Shown in pieces: positions 43,880 through 55,012 of a DNA stretch of 64,000 nucleotides (its first letter is position 1; each line of letters opens with the position of its first letter). Made by a program: the position numbers and the translations under genes. The stretch is taken from assembly GCA_019009955.1 (NCBI GenBank), contig CM032229.1:151663001-151727000 (forward strand), in the 5' to 3' direction. This DNA is from Riptortus pedestris. Lineage: Eukaryota > Arthropoda > Insecta > Hemiptera > Alydidae. The notes under the pieces are model-generated. The model was given only the letters and a program-made list of their open reading frames with translations. It did not search any database and was not told the DNA's origin.

Positions 43880-45356
43880 GTACGAAAATGAGAAGGAGAA
43901 TGAACAACCAATAGTTGGATTTACATAACAGTAAGATGTGGCATGCAAAATTATCTATTGTTGCTTAATAGCATGGAGTAATAATGTATTATTGTTTTCA
44001 AGTTAGTCAAATATCTAGTAAAAAACACACACCACTCGGCGCAAGCCGTACATCAAAAATGGAAATAGAATCTCAGGGAGTCAACCTCATCAACAATTAA
44101 ACATTTTTTTATTACATAATAAATCAACAAACATTTTATTATCTGAAAAATGAAAAATTACTTGACTCATATTGAGTAATGGGGGCAAAATTAATGAAAC
44201 GTGTTGCCGGGTCGAAAGTTTTTATAGTTGATGCTGTATGACACATGTTCAAAATGCCTGTTAAGTGAATCTATGAACTTACTTGATTAGCGATTGACAA
44301 ACCATTATTTTTTTTTTTTATAGTGGATAAAGTGTTGTTTTTCATCTATCCAATACATTTATCACACAGTAATTGACATGTAGCCAGTTTAACCCAGTGG
44401 GATTGATTTTGATTCCAGATAGGTACACGAATTTATTAATTGACTGACCCTTGATGGAAGTACTTCCACTGAGGTTTAACTCGACCAGATCAACCGAAAT
44501 AGCAAATATTGGTAATTGGTTTTAAAAAAAATTAACTAAATATCTTTTATTCGACTCTCTTTCACCAACGAACGATGAAGGAAGTAAATTTATTTAGCAT
44601 CTTAAAGGATGCGAAAATAATGAAATTTCAATATAAACTGTTTTGGGGAGAATAATGATCCTGGTTCTTGAGAGGGAGGGATTAGGGAGCTATCTTCACT
44701 ATCAGTGAATTAATTATTATGGTCAACGATCACAAATTCAATATTTACAAATTAAATATTTATTTGCCTGATTATTCAATAACACTTAGTTATTTTGAAT
44801 GATGTCTAGAATTAACGCTGACAAAGCTGCGTTTGGATAAAATATTTTGTGAAACTCTAAGGTGATAAAACTATTAACGCTAACAAAATAAGGATTTTTA
44901 GAATTGTGTCCAAAAAATAAAATAAAATATTGATAAAAAAATCTTATGAAAACAGGAAACATAAACACACAGTCATACCACATAAAGAGAATAATATCAA
45001 ATTTTTTCTCTGAAACACTTTCATCGGAAGCATGGAAACAGAATATGGCAGCTAATTAACTGATGGATCATTTTTTTCTAAATATCTTTCCATTATTCTT
45101 ATTATTGCATTAAACATTTATTATTTGACAAAGTGCTCATGACAATTCCTTGTGACTTTATCGGTTCATAAAATATGAGACTGTTCTTTATAAAATTGAC
45201 TGAGCTGTTAAATTTTAATAAACCTTTTTTCAAAAAATAATTTTTTTGTTTACAAATGTTTTATTGCCATTATTTCTTTCAGGTGTTTAATATTGTCAGC
45301 TTGAAGAGTTTTTATTTTGTGTTTAATATTAAATACTTTCCTTTATAATTGTACAC
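43880..45356. other. AT-rich spacer
   Basis: No element is recognised. The stretch 44375-44420 (TAGCCAGTTTAACCCAGTGG, then TTTTGATTCCAG) faintly resembles a SINE head but is not supported. Confidence 0.35.
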
Positions 45357-46337
45357 ATTTTAGCAGATTTCCCTTAAGGGAAATCAGCTATTGAGGTTGT
45401 ACTCATGACGGAATTTTCGACATTTTTCTTCAAATGTCCATCGATCCTACCTAGTAGATGACGAAAATGAGGTCCGTTCAAAACTGTATATATATATCTA
45501 TATATATATATATATATCTATCTATCTATCTATCTATCTATATATTTGTCTGTTACCGCTCTAGCGGTCGCAATTTTTGTTTAATCCTTACCAAACTTCA
45601 TATTTAAGCGTTTTATGTAAAAAGAAAGATCAAGTTCGTTAACGGCTGAAATCGGACCAGTGGGAGGGGGGGTTTAGAGGGGAGGATTTTCGAAAATTCG
45701 AAATATCTCCGTTACTATACGTCGGATCGAAAAATAATACAGAATCAATCTTATTAAAAATTAAATTTACTATAAATATTGTTATATGCATTTATTCTCT
45801 ATCTTGAATATTAACCGAGATATTTGCATTTTTCAGTTTTCACCAAACCGCCACTTCTACTCATGTTACTTAAACAATACTCTGATACATAATAAATCAC
45901 ATTATTGGAAGTTTAAAGACCAAAAATTGTATTCAAGAGACCTTTATTATACGAGATACATGCAAATATGCACTGGTGACCCCCCCCCCATCTTAAAGTT
46001 TTGGACTACTAAAATTTTATTGATTGAGATAACAATTATTCTGACTCATTATTAATTACACTAGTAGATATAGTAAATAGTTCTCAATAAAATTAATGTG
46101 TTATATTCTGATATATTTCAGTAATTGTTTTTCTTTCCGGTGTGAGGCGGGACCAGTTTGTTTACATTTCTAACCTAACGCTTCCTGTCGGCAGGCTATT
46201 GAAATTGGATGAAACATTTCTTATTTCCGTTTGTATTTATTCACGGTGTTGTGTTAGCAGTATGTATATTTATCTATTACAAAACTTCACGAGGGAAATC
46301 TGCTTAGTTTACGCAGCCCCAGCGTGACGGACTTTTT
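45357..46337 (-). mobile_element. Family A copy A19, complete long form
   Basis: This is the best long-form reference. The reversed 3' end TTTTAGCAGATTTCCC with a perfect GATTTCCCTTAAGGGAAATC palindrome is at 45357. The core mixes (TA)n and (ATCT)n at 45486-45546, followed by the full body. The long-form segment includes the ACTACTAAAATTTTATTGAT block, and the 5' terminus is CAGCCCCAGCGTGACGGAC at about 46314-46332. It has no coding potential. Confidence 0.9.
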
Positions 46338-47009
46338 TATTTATACTGTAATGTGATTTTTATTCTTTTATACAATATATAAATTGTGTCACGATATAAA
46401 ATCAATAATTGGCCAATATACGTTGTTTATTCAATTTTGCGAAGTTGCAATACTTAGAGATTATAAGAGCAATCATTCAAGAGTTAAAAATGTGGAATAT
46501 ATATAGCCATACTTGCAACCTGTTGCTAGCTATGCAAATACACTACTGGGACTCTAGAACGAAATTTAAAAATCCCACCCCTTTAAAGTGTTGCTGATTT
46601 AACCCAGCTGCTGATTAGTATACAAGTCACGGATCCTCCTTTATTGGCATGTCTTAATTAAATGAAGGTGATTGCAGCGAGGAAAAACCCAACCTCTGCT
46701 CTTAAAAGGTCTGATTAACATCTTATAGCGTTTATGTTTTTTGTTGCACCTTACTCAACAGCTGTCTTATTATTCGCAGTTTAATAATTATATCTAATGG
46801 GCATTGTATCGTGGGTGTTAAACTCTATTCAACGATTTACTAAGATCTATTGTCAAACGACAGGAGACATTCTTTGGAACATTACTGGTTCTAAGAACCA
46901 AATAACGATGGCAGGAAGTGTGGAACTCCTAAGAATGATCTCACATTATTACAGAAAAGTTACCGGTGTTATACAATCCCCAGAAATGTGAACATACATA
47001 TCTTTATTA
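46338..47009. other. Spacer, nothing recognised
   Basis: The plus frame at 46797-46991 (64 codons) lacks recognisable motifs. No repeat boundary is seen. Confidence 0.4.
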
Positions 47010-48250
47010 AAAAAAAATATGTCATCATATAATTTGAAGAAATTGTACAATACATCACCAAATTTTGAAAAAAGTAACCATACATCACCTAATTCAAGAA
47101 ATGTATCTACGCACCACCTAATTAAAAAATGTTTCTATGCATCACCTAATTCAAAACGTTTCTATGCATCACCTAATTCAAGAAATATATCTACGCACCA
47201 CCTAATTCAAAAATGTTTCTATGCATCACCTAATTCAAGACGTTTCTATGCATCACCTAATTCAAGACATTTCTATGCATCACCTAATTCAAGACGTTTC
47301 TATGCATCACCTAATTCAAGACGTTTCTATGCATCACCTAATTCAAGACGTTTCTATGCATCACCTAATTCAAGACGTTTCTATGCATCACCTAATTCAA
47401 GAAATGTGACTCCACACCACCTAATTCATGAAATGTGAGTATACATCATCTAATTCAATAAATGTGACTATACACCACCTAATTCAAGAAATGTGACTAT
47501 ACATTACCTAATTTAATAAATGTGGCTATACATCACATAATTCAACAAATGTAACTATACATTACCTAATTTAATAAATGTGACTATACATCACATAATT
47601 CAACAAATGTGACTATACATTACCTAATTTAATAAATGTTACTATACATCACATAATTCAACAAATGTGACTATACATCACATAATTCAACAAATGTGAC
47701 TATACATTACCTAATTTAATAAATGTTACTATACATCATCTAACTTGAAGAAATATGTCTATCATTACCTAATTTAATAAATGTGACTATACATCACATA
47801 ATTCAACAAATGTAACTATACATTACCTAATTCAATAAATTTGACAATACAGCACCTAATTCAAGGAATGGGACTATACATCACCTAACTTGAAGAAATA
47901 TGTCAATCAACAACTAATTTGAAGAAATGTGGCTATACATCACCTAATTCAATAATGTGACTATACATTACCTAATTTAATAAATGTGACTATACACCCC
48001 CTAATTCAACAAATGTGACTATGCATTACCTAATTTAATAAATGTGTCTATACATTACCTAATTCAACAAATGTGACTATACATTACCTAATTTAATAAA
48101 TGTGACTATACATCACATAATTCAACAAATGTGACTATGCCTTACCTAATTTAATAAATGTGACTATACACCCCCTAATTCAACAAATGTGACTATACAT
48201 TACCTAATTTAATAAATGTGACTTTTCATCACCTAATTCAAGAATTTCAA
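47010..48250 (+). repeat. 27/29-bp tandem satellite
   Basis: The units contain CATCACCTAATTCAAG. From about 47149 to 47400 the period is 27 bp (unit GTTTCTATGCATCACCTAAT plus seven more). This keeps an artificial frame of repeated RFYASPNS open. Downstream the period is 29 bp with unit TGTGACTATACATCACATAA or its variant TACCTAATTTAAT. In much of 47500-48230 two variants alternate, giving a 58-bp higher-order repeat. There is no unique spacer between units, so this is not a CRISPR. Confidence 0.92.
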
Positions 48251-48656
48251 ATGAAGCCTTACAAGTTAGTACAGCTCACAGGTTAACCTCATCTATCAAT
48301 TTATAAAACGAGGAAAGAGTAAAGAGTTTGAAGGGGAGGAAAATGAATTTTGTTATATGTCGCTAAAGTAAACATTTATTTTTTTTCTAAATAGAATAAC
48401 GCAACTCAGGTGATCTACTCGTTTCTCAGCCTCTAAGCAATAAATACTATATAATCCTTACATCTGGCGACATAAAGAGTGAAACACGAACAGCATAATT
48501 CGCAACGTGACAGGACACAAGCGTACAACAGTAAGCTCCCAGGTGGATTATATACTCACCGAACTGTGAACATAGTACGTATTTCCTAAGAAACTAATTA
48601 AACCTAATTGGAATATTCTAAGATGTTTTTTTTCCATCATTCTGTAAAAATAGTAT
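48251..48656. other. AT-rich spacer
   Basis: Nothing recognised. Confidence 0.4.
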
Positions 48657-48779
48657 ATTTTAGCAGATTTCCCTTAAGGGAAATCAGCTATTGAGGTCGT
48701 ACTCATGATGCGAGTTTCGAAAAATTTCTTCAAATGTCCATCGATCCTACCCAGGACATGACGAAAATGAGGTCCGTTC

Positions 48780-48851
<72 letters not shown>

Positions 48852-49340
48852 CTCTGTTAACGCTCTAGCGGTCGCAATTTTTGTTTGAACTTTGCCAAAC
48901 TCGAAATTTAATCGTTTTATGTAAAAAGGAAGATCAAGTTCGTTAATGGCTAAAATCGGACCAGTGGGAGGGGGGGGGGTTTAGAGGGGGGAATTTTTGA
49001 AAAATCAAAATACCTCCGTTATTATGAGTCGGATCGAAAAATTGTATAGAATAAATCTTATTGCAAATTAAATTTACTATAAATATTGTTCTATATGTTC
49101 GGACTTTCCGCCGAGAGCTCTAGCGGCCGTTTCTATAACTATTCGTCCCTCGTGAATAGGTTTAGAGGTTAGGTTAACTGTTTTTTGGGGCTAGAAACTA
49201 CTGGATTATTACGCCCTAAATAATGTTTTAGGTTTAGAGGTTTCTTACTACTACAGTTGTTATTAGGCAGATTTCTCTATTGTAAAACTTCTCGTGGGAG
49301 ATCTGCTTAGTTTACGCAGTCCCTGCGTGACGGAATTTTT
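48657..49340 (-). mobile_element. Family A copy A20, full-length short form
   Basis: The copy is complete from TTTTAGCAGATTTCCC at 48657 with a perfect palindrome, and has a long (TA)n core at about 48786-48849. The 5' terminus near 49300-49340 reads TTTACGCAGTCCCTGCGTGA. It contains an extra TTAGGTTAACTGTTTTTTGG-type segment at about 49165-49235 not seen in other copies. Confidence 0.87.
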
Positions 49341-49687
49341 TTTTACAGAATGGTATATTACTATCAACCATCCCAGAGCTTATAATGTGTTCCCCTTCAC
49401 TCCCAAGCAACATTCCCGTATCACTTATCCATAATTAACCTACGATTCTGGCACTCATTTTCTTAAAAACCTGTGTTTTTTAACCAAACATTCCCGAATG
49501 TGCTGCGTAGACTAAACAGATTTTGAATAATCTTTAAATTAAATCCAGGAATGGGGAGAGGGTGGTTAGTGATACAGTTGTCAACCAAAAATTGACACAG
49601 GTAAAAAAAAAAATAATACTAACTGCAAAACCCAACATAGTACTTTAACCCATGAGATCCCTAGTTCTAAAAATATACGGGATTTTT
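49341..49687. other. AT-rich spacer
   Basis: Nothing recognised. Confidence 0.4.
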
Positions 49688-49729
49688 GAAGATTTCCCTT
49701 AAGGTAAATCAGCTATTGAGGTCGTAAAA
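49688..49729 (-). mobile_element. Family A solo 3' end
   Basis: The sequence GAAGATTTCCCTTAAGG, then TAAATCAGCTATTGAGG and TCGTA, matches the terminal 40 bp of the family 3' end. The similarity stops abruptly. Confidence 0.6.
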
Positions 49730-50376
49730 ATTTAGGTGTGTATTACACAGTGTACATAAAGGTGGTTAGTCCTAGCCATGAGGTATTCGTGTGTTATCCG
49801 TTTTTAGTAAGTTATATTATATTATTCAATATTATATATATATTTATATTTATATTTTCCATTGCTCATTACCCATGCACAAAGGGCGTTTATTTACTAC
49901 ATGTACCATACTACTGTAGTATATAACATGTATGTTCATAATACATCATGATTTTGTATACAAGAAATGTAGTTCATAAATTTGTTCTTGAAATTAAAAG
50001 AAATCAAATAAAAAGAAAAGAAATAGGAAACAAGGACAAACAAAAAAAAATAATATTCATAATGAAACAACAAACAATCAAAGTGATGAAAAATTAGTAC
50101 GCATAATAAGGAAAAATCGAAACAATCCAATAACCTATTAATTTGACTTCATTAAGAAAGTTGTGCCACTCATTCTATTGCATTATTCTTTATGTAGGTA
50201 AAAAAATAAATGGAAAGAAAGACTTAAAATATTAATCTCTAAGTAAATTGTTTTAAACGTCCTCTGTTTCTTTTAAGGTTTTTAGAAAAATGCCTAAATA
50301 AAAATGAATATTTTTTAAACAAACTCTTTAGATCTATTGGCCACTGGTCTTTGTTTTTGAGAAGTGTATGTTGGAG
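49730..50376. other. AT-rich spacer
   Basis: Nothing recognised. Confidence 0.4.
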
Positions 50377-50480
50377 TGTGTTTCTTTACTGTGTAGTCAG
50401 TGTGCAAGTGTAGATGAGGTGTTCTATAGTCAGTTCACTAGTTCTGTCACAGGGGCAATTTTTGTCACTTAGATATACTC
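50377..50480 (-). pseudogene. LINE C-terminal zinc-knuckle fragment
   Basis: On the minus strand it reads TRVYLSDKNCPCDRTSELTI and then EHLIYTCTLTTQ before a stop. The C-x-C, T-x2-H-x4-C spacing is the terminal knuckle of R1/I-type LINEs. It is a very short relic. Confidence 0.5.
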
Positions 50481-50488
50481 GTGTATAT

Positions 50489-50547
<59 letters not shown>
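50481..50547. repeat. (TA)n with (CATA)n start
   Basis: A dinucleotide microsatellite directly adjoins the LINE remnant. No family A ends are found next to it. Confidence 0.85.
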
Positions 50548-50552
<5 letters not shown>

Positions 50553-51245
50553 GGTAGTAGGCAACATTATTTACAAATTAATAATAATTTTTATAATCCA
50601 TCACTCGTTATAAATTGACGCAATGCCTATATTGCATTTTTTTAAATTAAAATCCACAGCTGTATGGTTAGATAGGTTGGTAGGCTCAGGAATAATGATT
50701 TATGTCTAGTTGAAGCATAACAGCTGAGATATGTTTTCGTTGGGTTTGACGTTTACTAGCGCTGCCCGGGGACGGGGTGGAGAAGTACATGACAGCTGGA
50801 CAATGGGTATCTCTGAGAACAAGCTGCGTGTATTTGGGCTGCCTATTGTACTGACAACTGATTGGTTTACACCCACTTCGGTGGTATTATCTCAGTTTGG
50901 TTACACAGCTCCCACTCGTAACAAATTCATCTCAGTTACTTGGTTAATACGCAACATTTAGTATGTAACCTCTGAGGTAAAATACATAAATAAATACCAA
51001 TAACTAATATTCCATTTATAAAAAAAAAAATAAAAAAACGAAATTGTCGTGAAATTTCAGTGGACCGTTTAGGCGTTAATCTCTTTCTCCTCTATCATCT
51101 GAAATTTATCTTTGGCTTCTGTAAAATCACATATAATTCATTTAAACCTATTTTCTTCTTTTTCAGCCTTTTTCAATCAGAAGTTTATCATTTAAAACCA
51201 GGAGTGTTACTGTTCCTTTCTACACATGCTGTACATATGAATATA
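50548..51245. other. Spacer, nothing recognised
   Basis: The stretch 50730-50960 is more balanced and open for 76 codons on the plus strand, without a recognised motif. Confidence 0.35.
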
Positions 51246-52658
51246 CTAGCTCAGATACCCGGCTTCGCCCGGGAATTCATTTGAGGCTGAATGGTGATGG
51301 TATATTTTTGGCAAGGCTTTACTTTGGACAATATTTTGACATTTACCCGTCCCAGTGTTTAGGATTGATACCCGTCGTTGCCGTGGATTTGCTAATAATA
51401 GAATATTTGTTCGATAAGGCTCCATTGTCTTCGATATTTTTATATTTCCCGTCTCTTATACATGTAAATATGGTGAATTTTTATTTCAGGCCTCCCTTAT
51501 AACCCCCTCCCGTTCGAACCTAAAAATTTTAATATAACTTATAATCATGGAAGAATTAATTCTAATTGACATACCGAGCTTTGTTAAGTTCGGTTCAGCC
51601 GTTGGTGCCCAATAAAATTGTTGGCTCCCGCTAAAGTTTTAACGTATAACTCATTTATACTTAGGTATACGACAAAAGTTACTCCAAATAACAAAATAAA
51701 CAACTTTTGTTATGTTTATATTTGCGGAAAAACCAATAGGAAACGAAATATCGCTATTTTTAATTTCAGGCTTCCCTTATAACCCCCACTCCTGCCCGTC
51801 CATAGAAATGTTGGTATGGCTTATTATAATGAAGGCTTCACTGCTAATACTCATACCGAGTTTTAATTAGTTCGGTTGAGTCTTTTTTGGCAAATAATAT
51901 TATTGACTCCAGCTATAATTTTTAGCGTATAACGCATTTAAACTTCGGTATACGACAAAAGTGTATATAACAAAAGTTACTCTAAATAACAAAATAAACA
52001 ACTTTTGTCATGTGCATATTTGCCGAAAAACCAATAGAAAACGAAATATCGCTATTTTTAATTTCAGGCTTCCCTTATAACCCCCACTCCTGTTCGTCTC
52101 AGAGAATATTAATATAGCCTAATGTCTGAGTTGGGTAAGTAGTAATATACATTAGGGTGGGCCGAAAAAAAGTTTTATTTTTTTTTCTTAATGCTATACC
52201 GAAAAAAACTTGTCTCTATTATGTGTTATCAAAATGCAACAAAGGAAAAAAATATATACCTAACCCCCAGCTAGTGCAACACACTTGAAATTTCGAAATT
52301 TCACTAAAATCATAAGTTTTCGTAATTATTTTTAAAGCATTTTAATAGTTCCATATTGGACTGCTATAGTGATAGCCCTTTACAGTAGAGTTTTAAAAAT
52401 ACAATAAATAATTGGTAAAAAAAATTTTATTAATCTGAGGTAGCGCAGCGGACATGAAAAAGATGCATTATACAGTGAAGTGCAGATCAAGTGCCGGGCT
52501 TCCCCCACTTATACTACCTCTACCCATAACGCACTACCATTTCATGTTCTTTGTTACTCGGCAGTTTACGTCTGCAGACGCGTAGTCGCTGTGAGTTGAC
52601 GGTGCAAATTAAGTTGATAATTTATTGAGTGAAGTTTAAGTTTAAATTCGCGTGCGTG

Positions 52659-53400
52659 ATGGCTGTTGCTAAGAAAATAACTCGCAGTGATTTTGCTTGT
52701 CCATCGTTTGGCTGCCCGAGGGAATTGCCTGTGAGTATGCTTCCAACTTACCAAGATGTCCTTAGGAGCTGTTTCCAAGAGGTGTACGTTCTAGCATTAG
52801 AAAGTAACAAGCCTGTTTGTTTCTCTCAAATATCTAATATTGTCGCTCCAAAAGTAAAAGCCCTCTTTGACAACATCAATACCAACACTGACGCCCTACA
52901 GAATTGTGCAGTTAATAAATTCATACCACAATAGCTACCATAATCTAATGAAGTCCTTTAAGCGTGACAAGGAAAAAGAAAAATACAAACAAAAAATTGA
53001 GGAATTCAAGCAAAAGGCTTTATCACTCTTTGATGTATCTGCATGTAAATGTAAAATAGAATACTCCTGCAACTGCAAAAAGGTCCCGGAGATCTGTGAG
53101 TGCCCTTTATCAATTTCATGTCAATGTGAAAAAGATAAAAAAATTCCGGTGCTTGAACTTAAGTTTATGTATTTCCAAAGAAATCTTGGACAAGGAAAAA
53201 TTGAAAATTTAGACAAGAAGGAATCGACAAAAATTACCAAAAGACTGCAACGTAAAGGAACAAAAAATCAGGCTATGTCGTCTAACATTTCATTAGTTTC
53301 ACATTCGCAGCCTTCATGCTCTAAGGCTGCAACAAAACCAAGAATAGGTTCAAACGAAAGCTCAATGGAAGAGGAAGAGCCTGATGTTTCGAACTTTTAA
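52659..53400 (+). pseudogene. N-terminal part of an unassigned transposon protein, one frameshift
   Basis: The frame starts at the ATG at 52659 (MAVAKKITRSDFACPSFGCP) and runs to 52934. A frameshift near 52905-52935 is needed to continue into HNLMKSFKRDKEKEKYKQKI and on to 53400. The second half has a striking Cys-x-Cys array: FDVSACKCKIEYSCNCKK, ICECPLSISCQCEKDKKIP, at about 53029-53145. It is followed by a Lys/Ser/Glu-rich tail. I recall similar Cys-rich proteins as uncharacterised arthropod sequences, but cannot name a family. No DDE core is visible. Confidence 0.6.
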
Positions 53401-53439
53401 ACCCCCAAAACTCAACTTCCAGGCAAAAGAATATTACGA

Positions 53440-53731
53440 AATTATTGATTAGACAACTACTGCTATTTATCCACCACCATTGTTGTGGAGAGTATCTTAC
53501 GAAGAAATGTGAGCCAAGATTTCAGCTGCCAACACAGCAAAAGAATGGAACATCCATAAATTCCCGTGTCACACGAAAGCGGTGGAGCGCTGTGTGAAAT
53601 TGGTAACTGAAGCCTCTTCAAAACTCGTTGGTGCCAAGAACAGAGATGGTTTCATACGAACAACGCTGCTATCAAAAGCTTCTATGCCAAGTTTTTCCAG
53701 CAAACAAGATTTCAAACTTACAAATATTTAA
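53440..53731 (+). pseudogene. C-terminal part of the same transposon protein
   Basis: After two stops the plus strand reads AIYPPPLLWRVSYEEM, then AKISAANTAKEWNIHKFPCH, TKAVERCVKLVTEASSKLVG and NRDGFIRTTLLSKASMPSFS before a stop at 53729-53731. The H-T-x-A-V-E-R-x-V-K-L-V-T-E-A-S block looks like a conserved C-terminal signature. The middle of the protein is apparently deleted between 53400 and 53440. This copy is thus an internal-deletion derivative of a larger autonomous element. Confidence 0.55.
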
Positions 53732-54485
53732 AGGACTATTCTAAGAGAAGCACAATAAAATGTTGAAGTCTGGGAATTGACAATTGTTATTTCACGATAA
53801 ATTTTGTAATTAATAAACTCATTTGGAAAATGTAAATTGCCTATTTATTTTTTTTCCTACAGGTAATTGTTCCATCAACATTATATTTCTAAAAAAACAC
53901 ATGGGTAGTGGGTTTAAAAAAATAGATGCTGCACTGCACTACAGCCGGTTAGCACTCGAAACATGATCAATTAACTATATTGAAGGCATTTGCGCTACCT
54001 AAAATTAAAAGAAATATATATTTTCAATAACCCATTGTGTTTTTACAACTCTAATATAAATGATTTTCACTATAGCAGTTCAATATCTAGCTGTTCGGGT
54101 ACTTTAAAAAAAATTGTAAATTCCAATGATTTTAGTGAAATTTTGAAACTTCAAGTGTGTTGCGCTAGCTGGGGGTTAAGTATATATTTTTTTTCTTTGT
54201 TACATTTTGATAACACATAATAGATACAAGGTTTTTTCGGTATAGCATTAAGAAAAAAAAATAAAACTTTTTTTCGGCCCACCCTAATATACATACCAAG
54301 GTTCATAAAATTCGGTTCAGCCGTTTATGCGTGACGAGTAACAAACAAACAAACAAACAAACATACACGAAAGAAACAAAATGCAGATATGGTGTCTATG
54401 ACATGTGAAACGAAAAGTTATCGTGAAATTTCGCGAAAAAAACCAATGTACAGACAGAGGTTACAATTTTATATATATATATAGA

Positions 54486-55012
54486 TTCAAGCCCAAGCAA
54501 AACATATGATACTCAACTCATGGCAGAAAACTTGGTTTACCACAACTAATAACAAACTTCGAGAACCGAAACATACATTTGGTGAATGGCTTTCCTCAAA
54601 AAGGCTAATTAGAAGAGAAGTAGTTTTAACGAGGTTAAGAATTGGCCATTCACGACTGACTCACTCATACTTACTTACTGGAGAAGAGGAACTCTACTGC
54701 CAACACTGTAACTGTAGACTTACTATAAAACATATACTTACTGATTGCTATCTAAGGGCTCGTATAGACCTACCATACACTTTGACTGAATTACTACATG
54801 ACTGTAGCCCTTATATAGATAGACCGCCTATTACACTACTTGAAACATAACAACATTTTCAAAAATTATAATGTAGGACAATACTGAAAATTTGCAAAAA
54901 TGAGCATACTTACGTAAATATAATAATTTCATATGTTAAATAACTGATTCGTCGCTAAATCGCCCCCGTTGCGAAATGTGATTATTGTAGGAATAAATAA
55001 ATAAATGTTCTT
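54486..55012 (+). mobile_element. I/Jockey-like LINE, 5' truncated, with 3' tail
   Basis: An intact reading frame encodes the LINE C-terminus and is followed by a short UTR that ends in AGGAATAAATAAATAAATG. The left edge coincides exactly with the 5' end of Helitron B5, and no continuation of the LINE is visible left of the Helitron at 51245. Confidence 0.78.
54488..54850 (+). pseudogene. LINE ORF2 C-terminal domain (RNase H tail and zinc knuckle)
   Basis: The continuous frame reads ILNSWQKTWFTTTNNKLREP, then LIRREVVLTRLRIGHSRLTH, SYLLTGEEELYCQHCNCRLT and IKHILTDCYLRARIDL, ending at 54850. The pattern R-L-R-I-G-H-x-R-L-T-H-x-Y-L, C-x2-C, L-T-x-K-H-I-L-x-x-C is the classic C-terminus of I/Jockey-type LINE polyproteins. 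No stops or frameshifts occur in 120 codons, so this is a comparatively young insertion. Upstream domains are absent. Confidence 0.85.

Larger units (their letters stand above)
52153..54286 (+). mobile_element. DNA transposon with about 300-bp TIRs and 8-bp target duplication
   Basis: The ends are TAGGGTGGGCCGAAAAAAAG on the left and its exact reverse complement on the right. The inverted similarity continues, with gaps, for about 300 bp to the GGTAGCGCA motif at about 52439 and 53995. The 8-bp ATATACAT is duplicated at 52145-52152 and 54287-54294. The uninterrupted Helitron has a single copy (GTAATATACATACC at about 2392). The TAGGGTGGGC start and 8-bp duplication allow hAT, P or a less known superfamily. 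The internal gene did not let me choose. Confidence 0.88.
51246..54485 (-). mobile_element. Non-autonomous Helitron, family B copy B5, split by a DNA transposon
   Basis: On the minus strand the element begins after A with TCTATATATATATATAAAAT and the GTAACCTCTGTCTGTAC block near the right edge. It ends with CCCGGGCGAAGCCGGG and CTAG at 51246-51249, followed by T. Its 280-298 bp internal repeats are phased at about 51487, 51767 and 52065. It is interrupted at the ATATACAT motif by the 2134-bp element at 52153-54286. Confidence 0.9.

Noticed and set aside
44379..44420. Possible SINE head
   Set aside because: Only faint A-box and B-box resemblance; no SINE body follows.
47019..47438. 139-codon frame of repeated RFYASPNS
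   Set aside because: The 27-bp satellite period is a multiple of three, so the frame stays open by arithmetic; it collapses where the period becomes 29 bp.
47500..48240. Regular 29-bp repeats suggesting a CRISPR array
   Set aside because: Units are contiguous with no unique spacers, no cas genes are present, and the sequence is eukaryotic.
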